A stretch of 64,000 bases of DNA from Sycobia sp. Sy_11 (GCA_018907035.1 JACCIC010000125.1:1240001-1304000); one strand, 5' to 3'. Numbered from the stretch's first letter, positions 11,370-22,581 are shown. Notes: a model not told the origin generated them from the sequence alone. Made by a program: numbers and translations.

Positions 11370-12612
11370 TCATCACGCTTCTGGCTGTGAAAAAAGAAAG
11401 CGGAAGAAAAAATTGGAAAAAGCATCAAATAAGCAAGCAATGCCCTAGTTGAGGAAAGAAATGTAGAAGAGGAAATCAATCAGGATAAAAATAAAATTAA
11501 TGTAGACGAAAATATAGAAGATAAAGATATATTAGAAACTGAAAAGAACCAAGAAAATTCATCTAATGAAGTAGAAATGCAAATTGTTGAAGCAGCGTCC
11601 ATTATCATTAATTATATTTTAATTTTTGAAAATTTGAACATTTTATTATGGCCCTCCCATTTGACTGCAGAAGCACTGCAGTACTTACAAACACTATTTA
11701 CTGAAAAATAAACCACCGACAAACATTTTTCTAATATATTCCTTTAAAAAGGTATTTACAGAAGGCGAAAAATCTATAGTTCGATCATTGAACAATTAAG
11801 CGAGTTAGGTTAGTTTATAGCCCAAAAAGTAAAGCAGGTGATTGTTATATTTACAAAATATTATCAATAAAAACTATAAGTTTCACAGAAGGTTACTCTG
11901 ACTAGAAAAATGTAAATGTCAGAGTAAAAGAACAGGAACACAGGCGTTCAATTGAAATTTTTATATCTAGAAACACACTACAAGGTCGTATAGACATTAT
12001 CGTTGCAAAAACGTATATGAAAGAAAAAAATATTGGACAAAAGTACTACAGAGGACAGCAGCACGAATAAAATTTTTAGCTAAAAATTTTTTAGCATTAC
12101 ATTACATTGGAGCATTACATTGGAGGACATTACAATTGAAATTACATTGGAGCTTTAGAGTATTTGGCTGAATTTGACGAATTTTTAGCATAACATATTA
12201 AGTAATATGGATCAGTTGGAAATGATGTTAGTTATCTTTCATCTACTGTTTGTGATGAATTTATTGATTTATTAAACAAAAAATTTTAGAAACATTTGTG
12301 TCAGTAGTCAAAGCTGCTAAGTATTTTTCTATAATAATCGACTTTACTCCTGACATAACACATATAGATGAATTAACTTTTATAATGCGCTATTTATCCA
12401 ATGAGGGATTCCCCATCGAGAAATTTTTCGGATTTATTCTTATCTATTTCAGACAGGAGAATCATTAGAAAATGAAGTTATACAATCCCATTTTTAAATT
12501 AGGTTTAGATATTAATAATTATAAAGATGAAGGCTATAATAATGCTGCAAATATATCCAGAAAATATAATGAACTACAAAACCGAATTAAAAGTGCGACG
12601 AGCACATAGTCT
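11370..12612 (+). pseudogene. hAT-like transposase pseudogene (ZMYM1/DUF4371 type)
   Basis: The stretch encodes, in broken frames, pieces typical of the DUF4371 domain of hAT-derived ZMYM1-like proteins. AAKYFSIIIDFTPDITHIDE is near 12310-12375 and contains the catalytic-type Asp of the IxxDxTxD-like motif. LTFIMRYLSNEG, PIEKFFGFI and LGLDINNYKDEGYNNAANIS follow near 12380-12560. Upstream, around 11400-11600, a charged K/E-rich segment fits the variable N-terminus. Many stop codons and frameshifts are present. Coding similarity ends abruptly at about 12600, where unrelated GC-rich LTR-like sequence begins. The C-terminal dimerisation domain is missing. Confidence 0.72.
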
Positions 12613-12639
12613 CGCGCAAATTATATTGTATTTAAATTT

Positions 12640-12985
12640 AAGTTATTATATTGAACTCGCGAAGTTACGAGCCGTGCGGCGAAGAGGGAGCGCCGAGGGC
12701 TTCGTGGCGCGGCTAGGGGGAAAGCACCAGCAGTACTGCGAACACGCACGAGCGCTTTCGGGCCTCAAGTGGCTCGAAGAGCAGCGGCGAGCAACAATTC
12801 GCGAATTGATTCGCGAATTCTCGCGAGCGGCGACGGCGCTGCGCGACGACTAGGCGCGGTACGGTGCGGTAAGGGGAGAGCGAGCGCTCTCTCCCAAATC
12901 TCAAATAGAGCCGCAGTGGCTGTAATTTTTCAGTGTGCCGTTAGCCTTGAAAGCGGCTAATCAAGAGGGACCTTTCGTGACATGC
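12640..12985 (-). repeat. LTR-like fragment related (inverted) to 27150-27440
   Basis: The block TTCAGTGTGCCGTTAGCC...GCGGCTAATC at 12928-12962 is the reverse complement of 27185-27230 with few changes. The GC-rich upstream part also resembles its counterpart in composition and order. Because 26204-27621 looks like a solo LTR, this is probably a truncated LTR of the same family inserted into the hAT pseudogene. The overlapping 108-residue frame is not supported as a gene. Confidence 0.55.
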
Positions 12986-13165
12986 ACTACTCGCGCATTG
13001 TTAAAAAACACTAAATAGCTGGCGAAAAAATGATCGTACAGGAGTCGTCAAGATCTGAATTGAGAGAGTAGGTATCTACTATTACGGTGGCGGACTTACA
13101 TGTTCGCAGTGTTACCACAGGCCGAGAAATAAAATCTCGCGTATTACTTAATTGTCAGACCTCGT
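12975..13165 (-). mobile_element. Terminal fragment of the mariner family seen at 31.0-32.1 kb
   Basis: GTGACATGCACTACTCGCGC and the following ~150 bases match 31915-32075 with few differences, down to TGTCAGACCTC followed by ATATA-type DNA. In the longer copy this segment is the 5' untranslated part and end of a minus-strand mariner-like gene. Here only that end survives. Confidence 0.7.
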
Positions 13166-13214
13166 ATATAATAACGTAAATACCGAGAAAATAATAAATC
13201 TCTATTAAAAGGCT

Positions 13215-13562
13215 TTACTGCCATCTTCCAAACGATGGTTCATCAGAAAAAATGAATGTTCGATTCTGCAGGAAAATGATCCTCAACACCGCATCAAGCT
13301 CTGTGCTGAGTAGAGAACTCAATCTGGCATCGTTACATTGGATTGGTCTCGCAGTCGGCCGATGTAAACTATTGAAAATGTGTAGATATATATTAAGCAG
13401 AAACTTCGTGGAAGATGCAAATATACTTTGAAGCTGTATTGTTACCAAGTTCGTCAGATTTGGAGATAGATGCCACCAGAATACGCCATCAAATTAGTAG
13501 AAAGCATGTCTCAGAGATGCCAAGAAATTATCGAAGCCGGTGATGATTGGACACATTGTTGA
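13215..13562 (+). pseudogene. Tc1-family transposase, C-terminal pseudogene (DD34E type)
   Basis: One frame from ~13257 to the stop at 13560-13562 reads as the Tc1 catalytic end. LQENDPQHRIKLCAE carries the second catalytic Asp. About 34 residues later TIENV carries the final Glu, followed by IYIKQKLRGRCK and MPPEYAIKLVESMSQRC near the C-terminus. The frame is interrupted by four stop codons but has no frameshift in this part. The N-terminal DNA-binding half is absent. Tc1 transposases cut and paste at TA sites. No terminal inverted repeat was found. Frame continuity and both acidic residues make the family call firm despite decay. Confidence 0.82.
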
Positions 13563-13799
13563 CCGAAATGCATCATCGTTTGTAATCTATGCAATGTATA
13601 TATAAACATGAAAGTTTCATCAAATCATTTCTTTTATAAATTAACACGACCACGTTCTTACTTAATAGCCTATAGTATTAATAGTTCTATTACAAATGAA
13701 GTTATTATATTTATAACAGTCTCTCTTAGTAATATTCTTTGGATGATGTACAAAAAAATTAATGATGTATCATGAAATTTTAATTCTACTTTAACATTT
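13563..13799. other. AT-rich spacer, nothing recognised
   Basis: Contains the DNA between the Tc1 remnant and the left arm of the PLE. No gene or repeat structure seen. Confidence 0.5.
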
Positions 13800-14138
13800 T
13801 ATCATAATTTAATTGTACTTTTGTCGACTGCTTATGTACAAATTAATAAATATTTTTTTCATTGGTCTTACAGTCCAATCAAATTAATCGAAAACAATAC
13901 ATAAAAATATCAATACACATCTACACTAACATTAATACATCAATATACAAAAATAATAAAAACAAAAATAAAAATAAAAAATTAAAAATTAAATTAAAAA
14001 TATAATGACAGTCAGACTGTCCTTATTTACGATCACCCCCGTAGACTAATCTGAAAATAAAATATTAGCTGAAAAAAATTTTTTTTTTTTTTCGGTAAAG
14101 TGCACTCTGACTGTACCCACCACCCTTACCTAATTGAA

Positions 14139-14182
14139 GACGTAGTCCAACGTTTCGAGCTCGCTACGGCTCCTCATCAGGG
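14139..14182 (-). ncRNA. Hammerhead-ribozyme-like motif in left PLE arm
   Basis: On the minus strand the strictly conserved core boxes CTGATGAG and CGAAAC occur 13 bases apart. The intervening GAGC and GCTC can form stem II. After GAAA, ACG can pair with CGT (stem III) followed by C as the cleavage base (GUC). PLEs are known to carry hammerhead ribozymes in their terminal repeats. Stem II needs an extra unpaired G and stem I is not clear, so I call it hammerhead-like. Confidence 0.6.
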
Positions 14183-14263
14183 ACTAAACTAAACCTCATA
14201 TTCTAATCTATATATACCCTATCCCCACTACCAACTTTAGTCAATTAAATATAAAATATAGAA

Positions 14264-15436
14264 TTGTTAAATGATATTATACAGAAGAAGTGGCATGAAA
14301 TTAATTTACGTACAAAATTGACAATGAATGAATTTATTAAAGCAATTAATTTAGTTTTTAATAACACAATTTTTTTCTTTCAAAATAATTTTTATGAAGA
14401 AAGATACGGATGTCCAATGGGGTCACCTTTGTCACCCATTATAGCTAATTTAGTTATGGAAAAATTAGAAAGTATAGCCTTGTCAAAATTGCTTTTTGAA
14501 CCAATGATATTTAAGAGATACGTTGATGATATCTTTACAAATGTTCCAAAAGTTTTTGTGGATGAAATGGTGGATGTTTTTCATTCTGTACATGACAGAA
14601 TTAAATTTACAAGGGAGGTTGAGGTTAATAATCAGTTCAGCTTTTTCGACATTAATATCATTAGATGTAGTAATAATAAAGTGAAACTTAATTGGCACAG
14701 AAAGCCTACTTGCTCAAGTAGGTATTTAGATTTTAATTCACACCACCAATTCAGAAACAAAATTGGAGCATTAAAAGGTATCATTGACAGAGCAATAAAA
14801 TTGTCACATAATGATTTTAGACAAAATAATTTACAGATAGTAAAAGAAACTTTCATTAGTAATGGTTATCCAATTGAACTTATTAATAGATTAATTGCTG
14901 AGAGATTGTTTGATATTTATAATACCGAAAATAGACATAATGCGCGAGTTGATATTAACAGAGACAAAATTATTGTCTTACCATATGTTAGAGGATTATC
15001 TGAAAGAATTAAAAGAAATTTTCGGAAATAGAACATTCGAATTTTCTTTAACAATAGCAATAAATTGAGTAGGTTGTTTAATAATTGCAAAGATAGGGAT
15101 GATTTATGTTTAAAATCAGGAGTTGTTTACAATATTAATTGTATGGATTGTACTAAATACTATATTGGACAAACAAGTAGATATTTAAAAAAGAAAATTT
15201 ATGAACATAAATATAGTTTGCGTAGCTCACATATTACTTCCGGTTTAAAAGAGCATTGTTTAAAGTTTTTGCATTCTTTTGATTTTGTGAATATGGATAT
15301 TTTGGAACATGGTATTAATAATAAGAATAAAAGGGAGAGTCTTGAAAGTATTTACATTTCGAAAAATCAAAATAATGTGAATTTAATGTTAGAGTCTAGT
15401 AAATTAGATAAAATTTATCATTCCTTATTAAATTGA
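14264..15436 (+). pseudogene. PLE reverse transcriptase and GIY-YIG endonuclease, one in-frame stop
   Basis: Residues ~45-65 carry GCPMGSPLSPIIANLVMEK (RT motif B) and FKRYVDDIFTNV follows, with the YVDD catalytic box intact. The frame reaches a TAG at 15029-15031. The same reading frame then continues without shift through NCKDRDDLCLKSGVVYNINC and YYIGQTSRYL, the PLE-type GIY-YIG endonuclease with its preceding Cys-rich CxxC element (CMDC), ending at 15434-15436. The endonuclease nicks DNA to prime the RT. Only a single nonsense codon separates the two domains, so the copy is fairly young. The first half of the RT (fingers and motif A) and the N-terminal domain are absent. Confidence 0.9.
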
Positions 15437-15529
15437 TTGGTTTTTGTATAGAGGGATTTTATATTTAAATCACTAAATTTGGTAGTGGGGATAAGGTATA
15501 TATAGATTAAAATATAAGGTTTAGTTTAG

Positions 15530-15575
15530 TCCCTGATGAGCAGCTGTAGCGAGCTCGAAACGTTGGACTACGTCT
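15530..15575 (+). ncRNA. Hammerhead-ribozyme-like motif in right PLE arm
   Basis: CTGATGAG at 15533-15540 and CGAAAC at 15556-15561, then ACG...CGT-C ending near 15573 with GUC as the possible cleavage triplet. It is the inverted counterpart of the motif at 14139-14182. The stem II strand differs (CAGC instead of GAGC), which weakens pairing. Confidence 0.55.
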
Positions 15576-15860
15576 TCAATTGGGTAAGGGTGATGGGAAC
15601 AGCCAGACTGCACTTTACTAACAAAGAATTTTTTCAGCTAATATTTTATTTTCAGATTAGTCTACGGGGGTGATTGTAAATAAGGACAGTCTGACTGTCA
15701 TTAGAATTTTGAACTTTTAATTTTTATTTTTGTTTTTATTATTTTTGTGTATTGATGTATAAATGTTAATGTAGATGCGTATTGATGTTGTTACGTATTG
15801 TTTTCGATTAATTTGATTGGACTGTAAGACCAATGAAAAAATATTTATCAATTAACATTT

Positions 15861-16685
15861 TATCATTTGTTATGGTTTAATTGAATGTGTTTTGGTCATG
15901 TTAACTTTATTTTTAAATTGATTTATAAGGAACTTGATTTATAAGAACACGTCGCTGGTTGTCGCAGGCCATAACGAAAATTGTGATTTTGAAAATTATT
16001 TCAGTTCAGTTGCATATATTGAAGTACTTATTTATATACCGATTTCAAATTGTAAATTTAATATGTAGAAATTTACGTAAAAATAAAAATTATGGTTATC
16101 TACTCCAACATAGGCCATGCTTAAAGTTGCGCTAACCGCACTCTAGAAGAAAATAAGACAAAAGGCAACTTTCTGATTCAAAATGCGTTTCGATTTTTAC
16201 TAAAATTAATGTCTAAAATCATTGGATCACTTATTGTAAACGCACTAAGTGATAGGTGCACCCTAAAGGGACAAGTCCCATCCGAAATGTTACGGACAAT
16301 AAAAAAGAAATTTCTTTTTCATATTTTAGCTTCAAAGCTGGTATAATCACGTTTTTGGAGCTTTGAATACGAATAAAGCAATAAAAACGTTCTGTGTCTA
16401 ACGTTCCATGTCTAACCGAATTCCTGTAATATCATATTTACTGCAGAGCTGATATATCTACACAAAAAAAAATTTATATAGAGTAAATCTAACCATGGAC
16501 TGACCTTCAGGAGAATTAAATATTTCAAAAATAATGTTTTCCATATTTAGTAAATGAAATAATTTATGTATGGCCATAAACTGTTCAAACCCTGAATAAT
16601 CTGCAAGTCTCGTGTCATAATGGCTTTCAAAGTATTGTTACCTTCTAAATGCGTATCTATGCTTGGATTTTCTTGATCGCCCTTT
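15861..16685. other. No gene seen
   Basis: AT-rich. The segment 16120-16330 is somewhat richer in GC and may belong to the end of the adjoining piggyBac element, but I could not identify TTAA-flanked terminal repeats. Confidence 0.4.
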
Positions 16686-16689
16686 AATA

Positions 16690-18484
16690 TTTAAAAAATT
16701 ATTTTAAAAAATATGCCTTTTGATGAATTTTTGTAGATATTCTGAAGAAGAATGATAGCGTCTTTCTTACCACTGAATTGGATTTAGAGAGAAAAATACG
16801 CCAATTTTCGTTTTTAACTTGACCAAAAACCAACAACGTAGATGCAGCGAAAGTATGATTCCTTTGGAGTGCTTGATTCAAGTGAATCCCCGCGCCTCTC
16901 ACGTTGCGGTACTAGATTTTTAAAACCCCTATATCTTACATTGCAATGTTTTATATTAGAATGGCTCGACTTGTTTGTGATGCCTTTCAAAGCTGGGTAC
17001 TGTGGATAAAGGAAAGTCACATTTTGTACATATATATTGTTCTTTTTTATTTTTACGTAAAGCACATATATGATACCTTCACATTGTACTTTCTCCGCAA
17101 AAATGTCGAATAATTAATCTAGCAGATGTATCATTATTGAATGTACAGTTTGAAATAGGCACATTCCATAATGATTTCTTAATCTGCAAACTAAATGAAG
17201 AAAATGATATCGGTTCTTATCTTTCTATTTCAGACGCATTAGCATTAGTCAGGCAACATCAAGAAGGTGAAAGAAGAGCTTCTCATACTGCTTCATTGTG
17301 TTTCGCACTGACTCCGCTATAGATAATTGTCTATCGATATTATCTATACTACGACTAATTAATAGATTAGAATCTTGAACACATGTCGACCTTATAATGT
17401 CTTGTTTCTTTTTGTAATGTTTTTTCCAGTTGCTCAAAATTCAAGTTCATGTACACTAGTCAATATGCAGACACTGTTTTTATTTTCCGACTTTCTTCAC
17501 ATTCATATGTGACTGTGAGCTACCTTCATTTCAACTCGACCTAATTTGTGATCTACATTCAACATTTCTTCTCTTACTGTTCCACAATTTTCAGAATCAC
17601 TATCATGTAAGAAGTTAGCCAATATGGGAGATGTATACCAATTCTCTATATAAATTATATATTCATTATAAAAATAAGGTTGCAAGGAGTAAGCAACAAT
17701 ATCCCCTGTGATACCCAAATCATATTGTTCATAATTGATGCTTGTGCCTGTACAATGAAACCTAAAAAAAAACCAGGTTCACAGTCTATCATCATGGAAA
17801 ACTTGATACCAAACCGATTTTTCTTCGATTGAATATGTTGCTTGGATCGGATCCTTCCTTTCCATAATAAGAGACTCTCGTCAATACACATATTTTTATC
17901 TCGAATAGAGTACCTGATAATGTGTTTTGCAAGTGGTCTATCATGGACTTGATTTTCCATAAGAATGATTTATAATTTAATCATTATTATGAAACTGTAA
18001 AGTAGGTAGAATTTGAACATATCTGTCACGAGACATTATTTGAGAAAAAATCGGAGAATTTAGTGAGAAATCGGTAGATCAAAAATTTTTCAACTCACCC
18101 TTTCGAACATGTCCCATTAGCATGAAAAGCCCGAGAAACTAATTCAGTTTATCTTTGATAAAAGGGATCCCCGATTTCATATGGGAAGATAGTATGCTGC
18201 CAGTTTGAGATTTATAACGATTCAATTCATCTACAATCATTTGAAGATAAATAGGATCACAAACTTAATGATTGAAATAATCTACTTTCTGATTTCCTGG
18301 TAAAGAAATCCTTGAATTTATTTTATAAATACCGTTGAAGTTTCTTATTGATGGGTAAAACTAGGCATGTCAAAAAAATCGTTTCCATCATAATCATTTT
18401 CCGAAATAAGAATATCAGTACAATTTTCTAAATACTGTTCTACTCGTTTAGACTCATCCCTGCTCGAAATATTATTTTCATTCA
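16690..18484 (-). pseudogene. piggyBac-family transposase pseudogene
   Basis: Minus-strand reading starts at an ATG at 18484 with an acidic N-terminus (SSRDESKRVEQYLENC), usual for piggyBac. The core follows at 17960-17500. NMCIDESLLLWKGRIRSKQ carries the first catalytic Asp, then KKNRFGIKFSMMIDCEPGF, GITGDIVAYSLQPY and IYIENWYTSPILANF. The last should read DNWYTS, so the second catalytic Asp has become Glu. SENCGTVREEML matches the CGTVRKN-type motif. Near 16990-17060 a Cys-depleted remnant of the C-terminal zinc-binding domain can be traced. Frameshifts and stops are numerous. The elements move at TTAA sites. No intact ends were found. Confidence 0.85.
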
Positions 18485-19160
18485 TTTATTCAAAAATAAT
18501 ATGTTTATAATTAACAACAGTTAAAAATAATTGAGTGATGAAACAATTATAATATTACTCCAGTGAAAAAAAATCACATAGAAATATGGAATTGTTTTAC
18601 TTAACTATTTAGGTTATAAGAGTATTATAAAAGGCCACTTTACTTATGGAGCATTGGCAGCGATCTAATGGTCCATCAACCAATTACCTCAAAGTAGAGT
18701 TCAAAACAAATAATGGAAAATATAATTGGAAAATTTTAGTGCAATTTTTTTACAGGTATTATTTATCTATAGATGTGGATATAGTATTTTTGAGATCCAA
18801 CTAGCGAAAAACATTGAATTTGAAATCGTAATCGATAGGGTCATATTTATCTCCGAGATAATAAACGGAAACAGTTTCTCCACTGTCGTACAATGATAAC
18901 ATTATAATTATTCATGGACCTATTGATTCCGTTATTTTAAAACTTATGGGAAGAAACTAAGCAGAAACAAGCAAAGGTACATATGGAAAAAATTTCAGAT
19001 ATATGATTAAATCATATGATGATAATTAAATCAAATTGAAGCAAATAGTTTTAGTATTAATTTATAAAATTTAGAATATAAAATTAAAGAATTTGGCTGC
19101 TAATATTAGAAGTAGTGAACTCTGACGATGCGGAGTAAACATGTAGTACAACAGAAAAGT

Positions 19161-19196
<36 letters not shown>

Positions 19197-19255
19197 TATA
19201 TTATAGAAAATTTTTTATAATATAATATAAATTAATAAAATTGATATTTCTGCGA
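18485..19255. other. AT-rich spacer with (TA)n at ~19160-19187, no gene seen
   Basis: Nothing recognisable other than a short (TA)n and AT-rich sequence on both sides. Confidence 0.45.
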
Positions 19256-19271
19256 ATTGTAACGGAAAGTT

Positions 19272-19418
19272 ATGACGGTTGCACTTCTCAGGATATCGGG
19301 GAAGACAGTCGATGTTCGGAAGCTCAAAAACCTTTCCCTTCTTTCTGCGTACGGGCTGATCCTGACCGCAGCAACCATGCTCGTTGCCATCAGCGGCAGT
19401 GCCATCGCTACCTTGTGA
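19272..19418 (+). CDS. Candidate host exon with a membrane segment (tentative)
   Basis: A short GC-rich island in AT-rich DNA. One + frame from the ATG at 19272 to the TGA at 19416-19418 reads as a basic-hydrophilic segment (ISGKTVDVRKLKNLSLLSA) followed by an 18-20 residue hydrophobic stretch (YGLILTAATMLVAISGSAIA) and a stop. Codon choice is GC-ending throughout, unlike surrounding DNA. CTTCTCAG at 19287-19294 could serve as a splice acceptor, making this a terminal exon. I do not recognise a family. An overlapping minus-strand frame is also open. A small TE fragment is equally possible. Confidence 0.28.
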   Translation: MTVALLRISGKTVDVRKLKNLSLLSAYGLILTAATMLVAISGSAIATL

Positions 19419-19429
19419 CATATATATAA

Positions 19430-20480
19430 GTCAAGAGAATTAGAAATTAGGGGGGATTTACACATTAGAGCGCGCGCGAGCTACACTTGTCCTGTATACG
19501 CGCCTTATAGCCGTTTATTTTTTAATCAGATGACACCTTTATACTTTTATATATCCATTTAATTATTGTATTTTAATAAATGTAGTTTAAAGTAAAAGTT
19601 AATTTGGCTTATAAATGTATAAGAGTAATTTAATGTAGTATTTAATAGTGTATTAAATGAGAAGAAATTCTATGGCATTGTCTAGAAAAAGGGAAACATA
19701 TGTAATAATGCTGACTAAATGTATGCGTCTCTATCAAGACTTCTTACAAGATGACCGAGAGTACAAACAACTTCTCGAAACATGATTCGATTAAGGAAGA
19801 ATATGCCCAAGTAAAGAGTAACCTGAGAGAATATTTCATTATCAAGCGAGATGGAGACATAATATGGGATATTATTTTCCTAAAATGTTTAATAAAATAA
19901 ATACCTACCTTAGCATGTTAGAATGACAACATTTTTGTTTTATTATCTCAAGTCTCAACAAAGAACAACAAAGAAAAGTTATTTGTCTCTTTTTTTAACT
20001 ACAAGAAATTCAAGCATATGTCATAAAGACTGACAGCTTAAAATATCTACACCAAAGTAAGGTCGAAATTCTTCCTATAATACTATTCTATGCAATTTCA
20101 TAGTAACTAAAACGGAAGCTTAGAAATTAACAAACTAATGAAGTAAATTGAGAAAATGTATATCTGGCCACTAATGAACCGATATATAAGTAATTTTATT
20201 GCGTTAGTCAAGGTAGATCCGATATATATAGTATATATAAATCATTCTCGCCAAACGAACGAATATCTATAGATCATTTAGGGATAATTCATGAATTTAT
20301 GCAAGGAAATAAATATTTAGTAATTGTATAAAATAAGCTGATTAACTTTTAAAATTAATACCGGTCATATCAGTTACGGGACAAGAAATTGTTGATCTTC
20401 TTATCAATAATTATATTTATGAATGTGATACGAAATGAATTTATATATGAAAACTTGCATGTTAAGCGGACTACTATATA
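19430..20480. other. No gene seen
   Basis: AT-rich. A short coding-like stretch near 19655-19790 (SRKRETYVIMLTKCMRLYQD) ends at stops and is not recognised. No repeat structure was found. Confidence 0.4.
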
Positions 20481-20483
20481 TAT

Positions 20484-22526
20484 GTAGCATCCCCCGTCTC
20501 GGCTTCGCCCGAGATAATAATTTAACCGATTTCATAAGCAATTCAATAATATCGAAGTAAAAAGTACTCTATACCTAAAAATCTATATTACTATAAATAG
20601 TTGACCGTAATGTACCCATCCTCGCTTCTATATATACAATATGTATCTATAAAATGTACAACCGTATTTAATACACACATATATGCATATTACATACGGC
20701 TTCTATGAGGAAAATTGTACTTTCGAGTTCGAGCGGTACAAAAAGATGTCTAAGTGTCTGGAGACGACGTTTATAGAGAGCATCATGTTCGGAATATAGA
20801 ACATGTCTCAGGACGACTGCTATAGAGATTTTTGTGTTGGGAAGGTAGAATACGACTTCCAGGTATCCCAGGACCACTTTTACTGAGAGTGTGCGTGTTC
20901 AAATGATAGAAAATGAATCTCTTTATAGAAGTTTCTTTAACACTCCCTGTAGAAGTCGTTCCAAAACATCCCGATATCGTATTCGACTGTCCCAACCTGA
21001 ATCTCCCCATAGAAGTCGTCCCGTCATACCTGGACATAGTCTTCTACCGTCCGAACACACAACTCCCTATTGAAGTCGTCCCGTCACACCCGAAAATCGC
21101 CTTCTACCGTCCGAACATGAAATTCCGCGTGGAAGTAGTCCTGTCATACCCGGACATCGTCTTCTACCGTCCGAACACGAAACTCCCCATAGAAGTCGTT
21201 CGGAGATACCTGGACATTGTTTTGTACCGACTGAACATATAACTCCCTGTAGAAGTTGGCCCAGCATACCCGGACATCGTCTTCTACCATCCGAACATGA
21301 AATTTCCCTTGAAAGTCGTCCCGTCATACCTGGACATCGTCTTCTAACGTCCGAACACACAACTCCCTGTGGAAATCGTCCTGTCATACCCGGACATGGT
21401 CTCCTACCGTTCGAACATGACATTCCCCGTGGAAGTAGTCCCGTCATACCTGGACATTGTTTTCTACCGACCGAACACATAACTCCCTGTAGAAGTCGTC
21501 CCATCATACCCGGACATCGTCTTCTACCGTCCACACACGAAATTCCCCGTGGAAGTAGTCCCGTCATACCTGGACATCGTCTTCTAACGTCCGAACACAC
21601 AACTCCCTGTGGAAATCGTCCTGTCATACCCGGACATGGTCTCCTACCGTTCGAACATGACATTCCCCGTGGAAGTAGTCCCGTCATACCTGGACATTGT
21701 TTTCTACCGACCGAACACATAACTCCCTGTAGAAGTCGTCCCATCATACCCGGACATCGTCTTCTACCGTCCACACACGAAATTCCCCGTGGAAGTAGTC
21801 CCGTCATACCTGGACATCGTCTTCTAACGTCCGAACACACAACTCCCTGTGGAAATCGTCCTGCCATACCCGGACATGGTCTCCTACGGTCCGAACATGA
21901 CATTCCCCGTGGAACTAGTCCCGTCATACCTGGACATTGTTTTCTACCGACCGAACACATAACTCCCTGTAGAAGTCGTCCCATCATACCCGGACATCGT
22001 CTTCTACCGTCCACACACGAAATTCCCCGTGGAAGTAGTCCCGTCATACCTGGACATTGTTTTCTACCGATCGAACACACAACTCCCTGTAGAAGTCGTC
22101 CCGTCATACCCGGACATCGTCTTCTACTGTCCGAACATGAAATTCCTTGTGGAAGTAGTCCCGTCATACCTGGACATTGTTTTCTACCGACCGAACACAC
22201 AACTCCCTGTAGAAGTTGTCCCGTCATACCCGGACATCGACTTCTACCGTCCGTACACGAAGCTGCCCATAGAAGTCGTTCGGAGACACCCGGACATCGT
22301 CTTCTACCGTCCGCACACGAAATTCCCCGTGGAGTTCGTCCCGTCATATCTGGACATCGTCTTCTACCGTCCGAACATGCAATTCTCCGTGACAGTAGTC
22401 CCGTGATACTTGGGCATTGTTTTCTACTAACTAAACACGGTACTCCCCGTAGAAGTTGTTCCAAAACACCTGGGAATCGCATTCTATCATTCGAACACAC
22501 AACTGCCTATAGAAATCGTATTTATA

Positions 22527-22581
<55 letters not shown>

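Larger units (their letters stand above)
13805..15860 (+). mobile_element. Penelope-like element (PLE) with long inverted terminal repeats
   Basis: The left arm (~13805-14240) and right arm (~15476-15860) are reverse complements: GACTGTAAGACCAATGAAAAA-type outer ends, GTCTACGGGGGTGAT, GACAGTCTGACTGTCAT, the hammerhead-like block, and inner GGTAGTGGGGATAAGG. Between them lies RT plus GIY-YIG coding sequence. PLEs prime reverse transcription with their own endonuclease and often carry LTR-like flanks in direct or inverted orientation. Upstream RT blocks, including motif A, and the N-terminal domain are missing between the left arm and the ORF, so the copy is internally deleted although both arms are complete. 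Family copies occur at 24.1, 28.9, 38.2 and 52.0-53.9 kb. Confidence 0.88.

Noticed and set aside
12527..12853. 108-residue ORF
   Set aside because: It joins the end of the hAT pseudogene with an inserted GC-rich LTR-like fragment, so it is a chimera without meaning.
21067..22500. 477-residue protein with Cys/Gly/Arg/Pro repeats
   Set aside because: It is the translation of a 60-bp minisatellite whose phase is kept by its period. Not annotated as a gene.
20935..22510. CRISPR-like regular repeats
   Set aside because: Units are contiguous with no unique spacers, the monomers diverge gradually, and the genome is eukaryotic.
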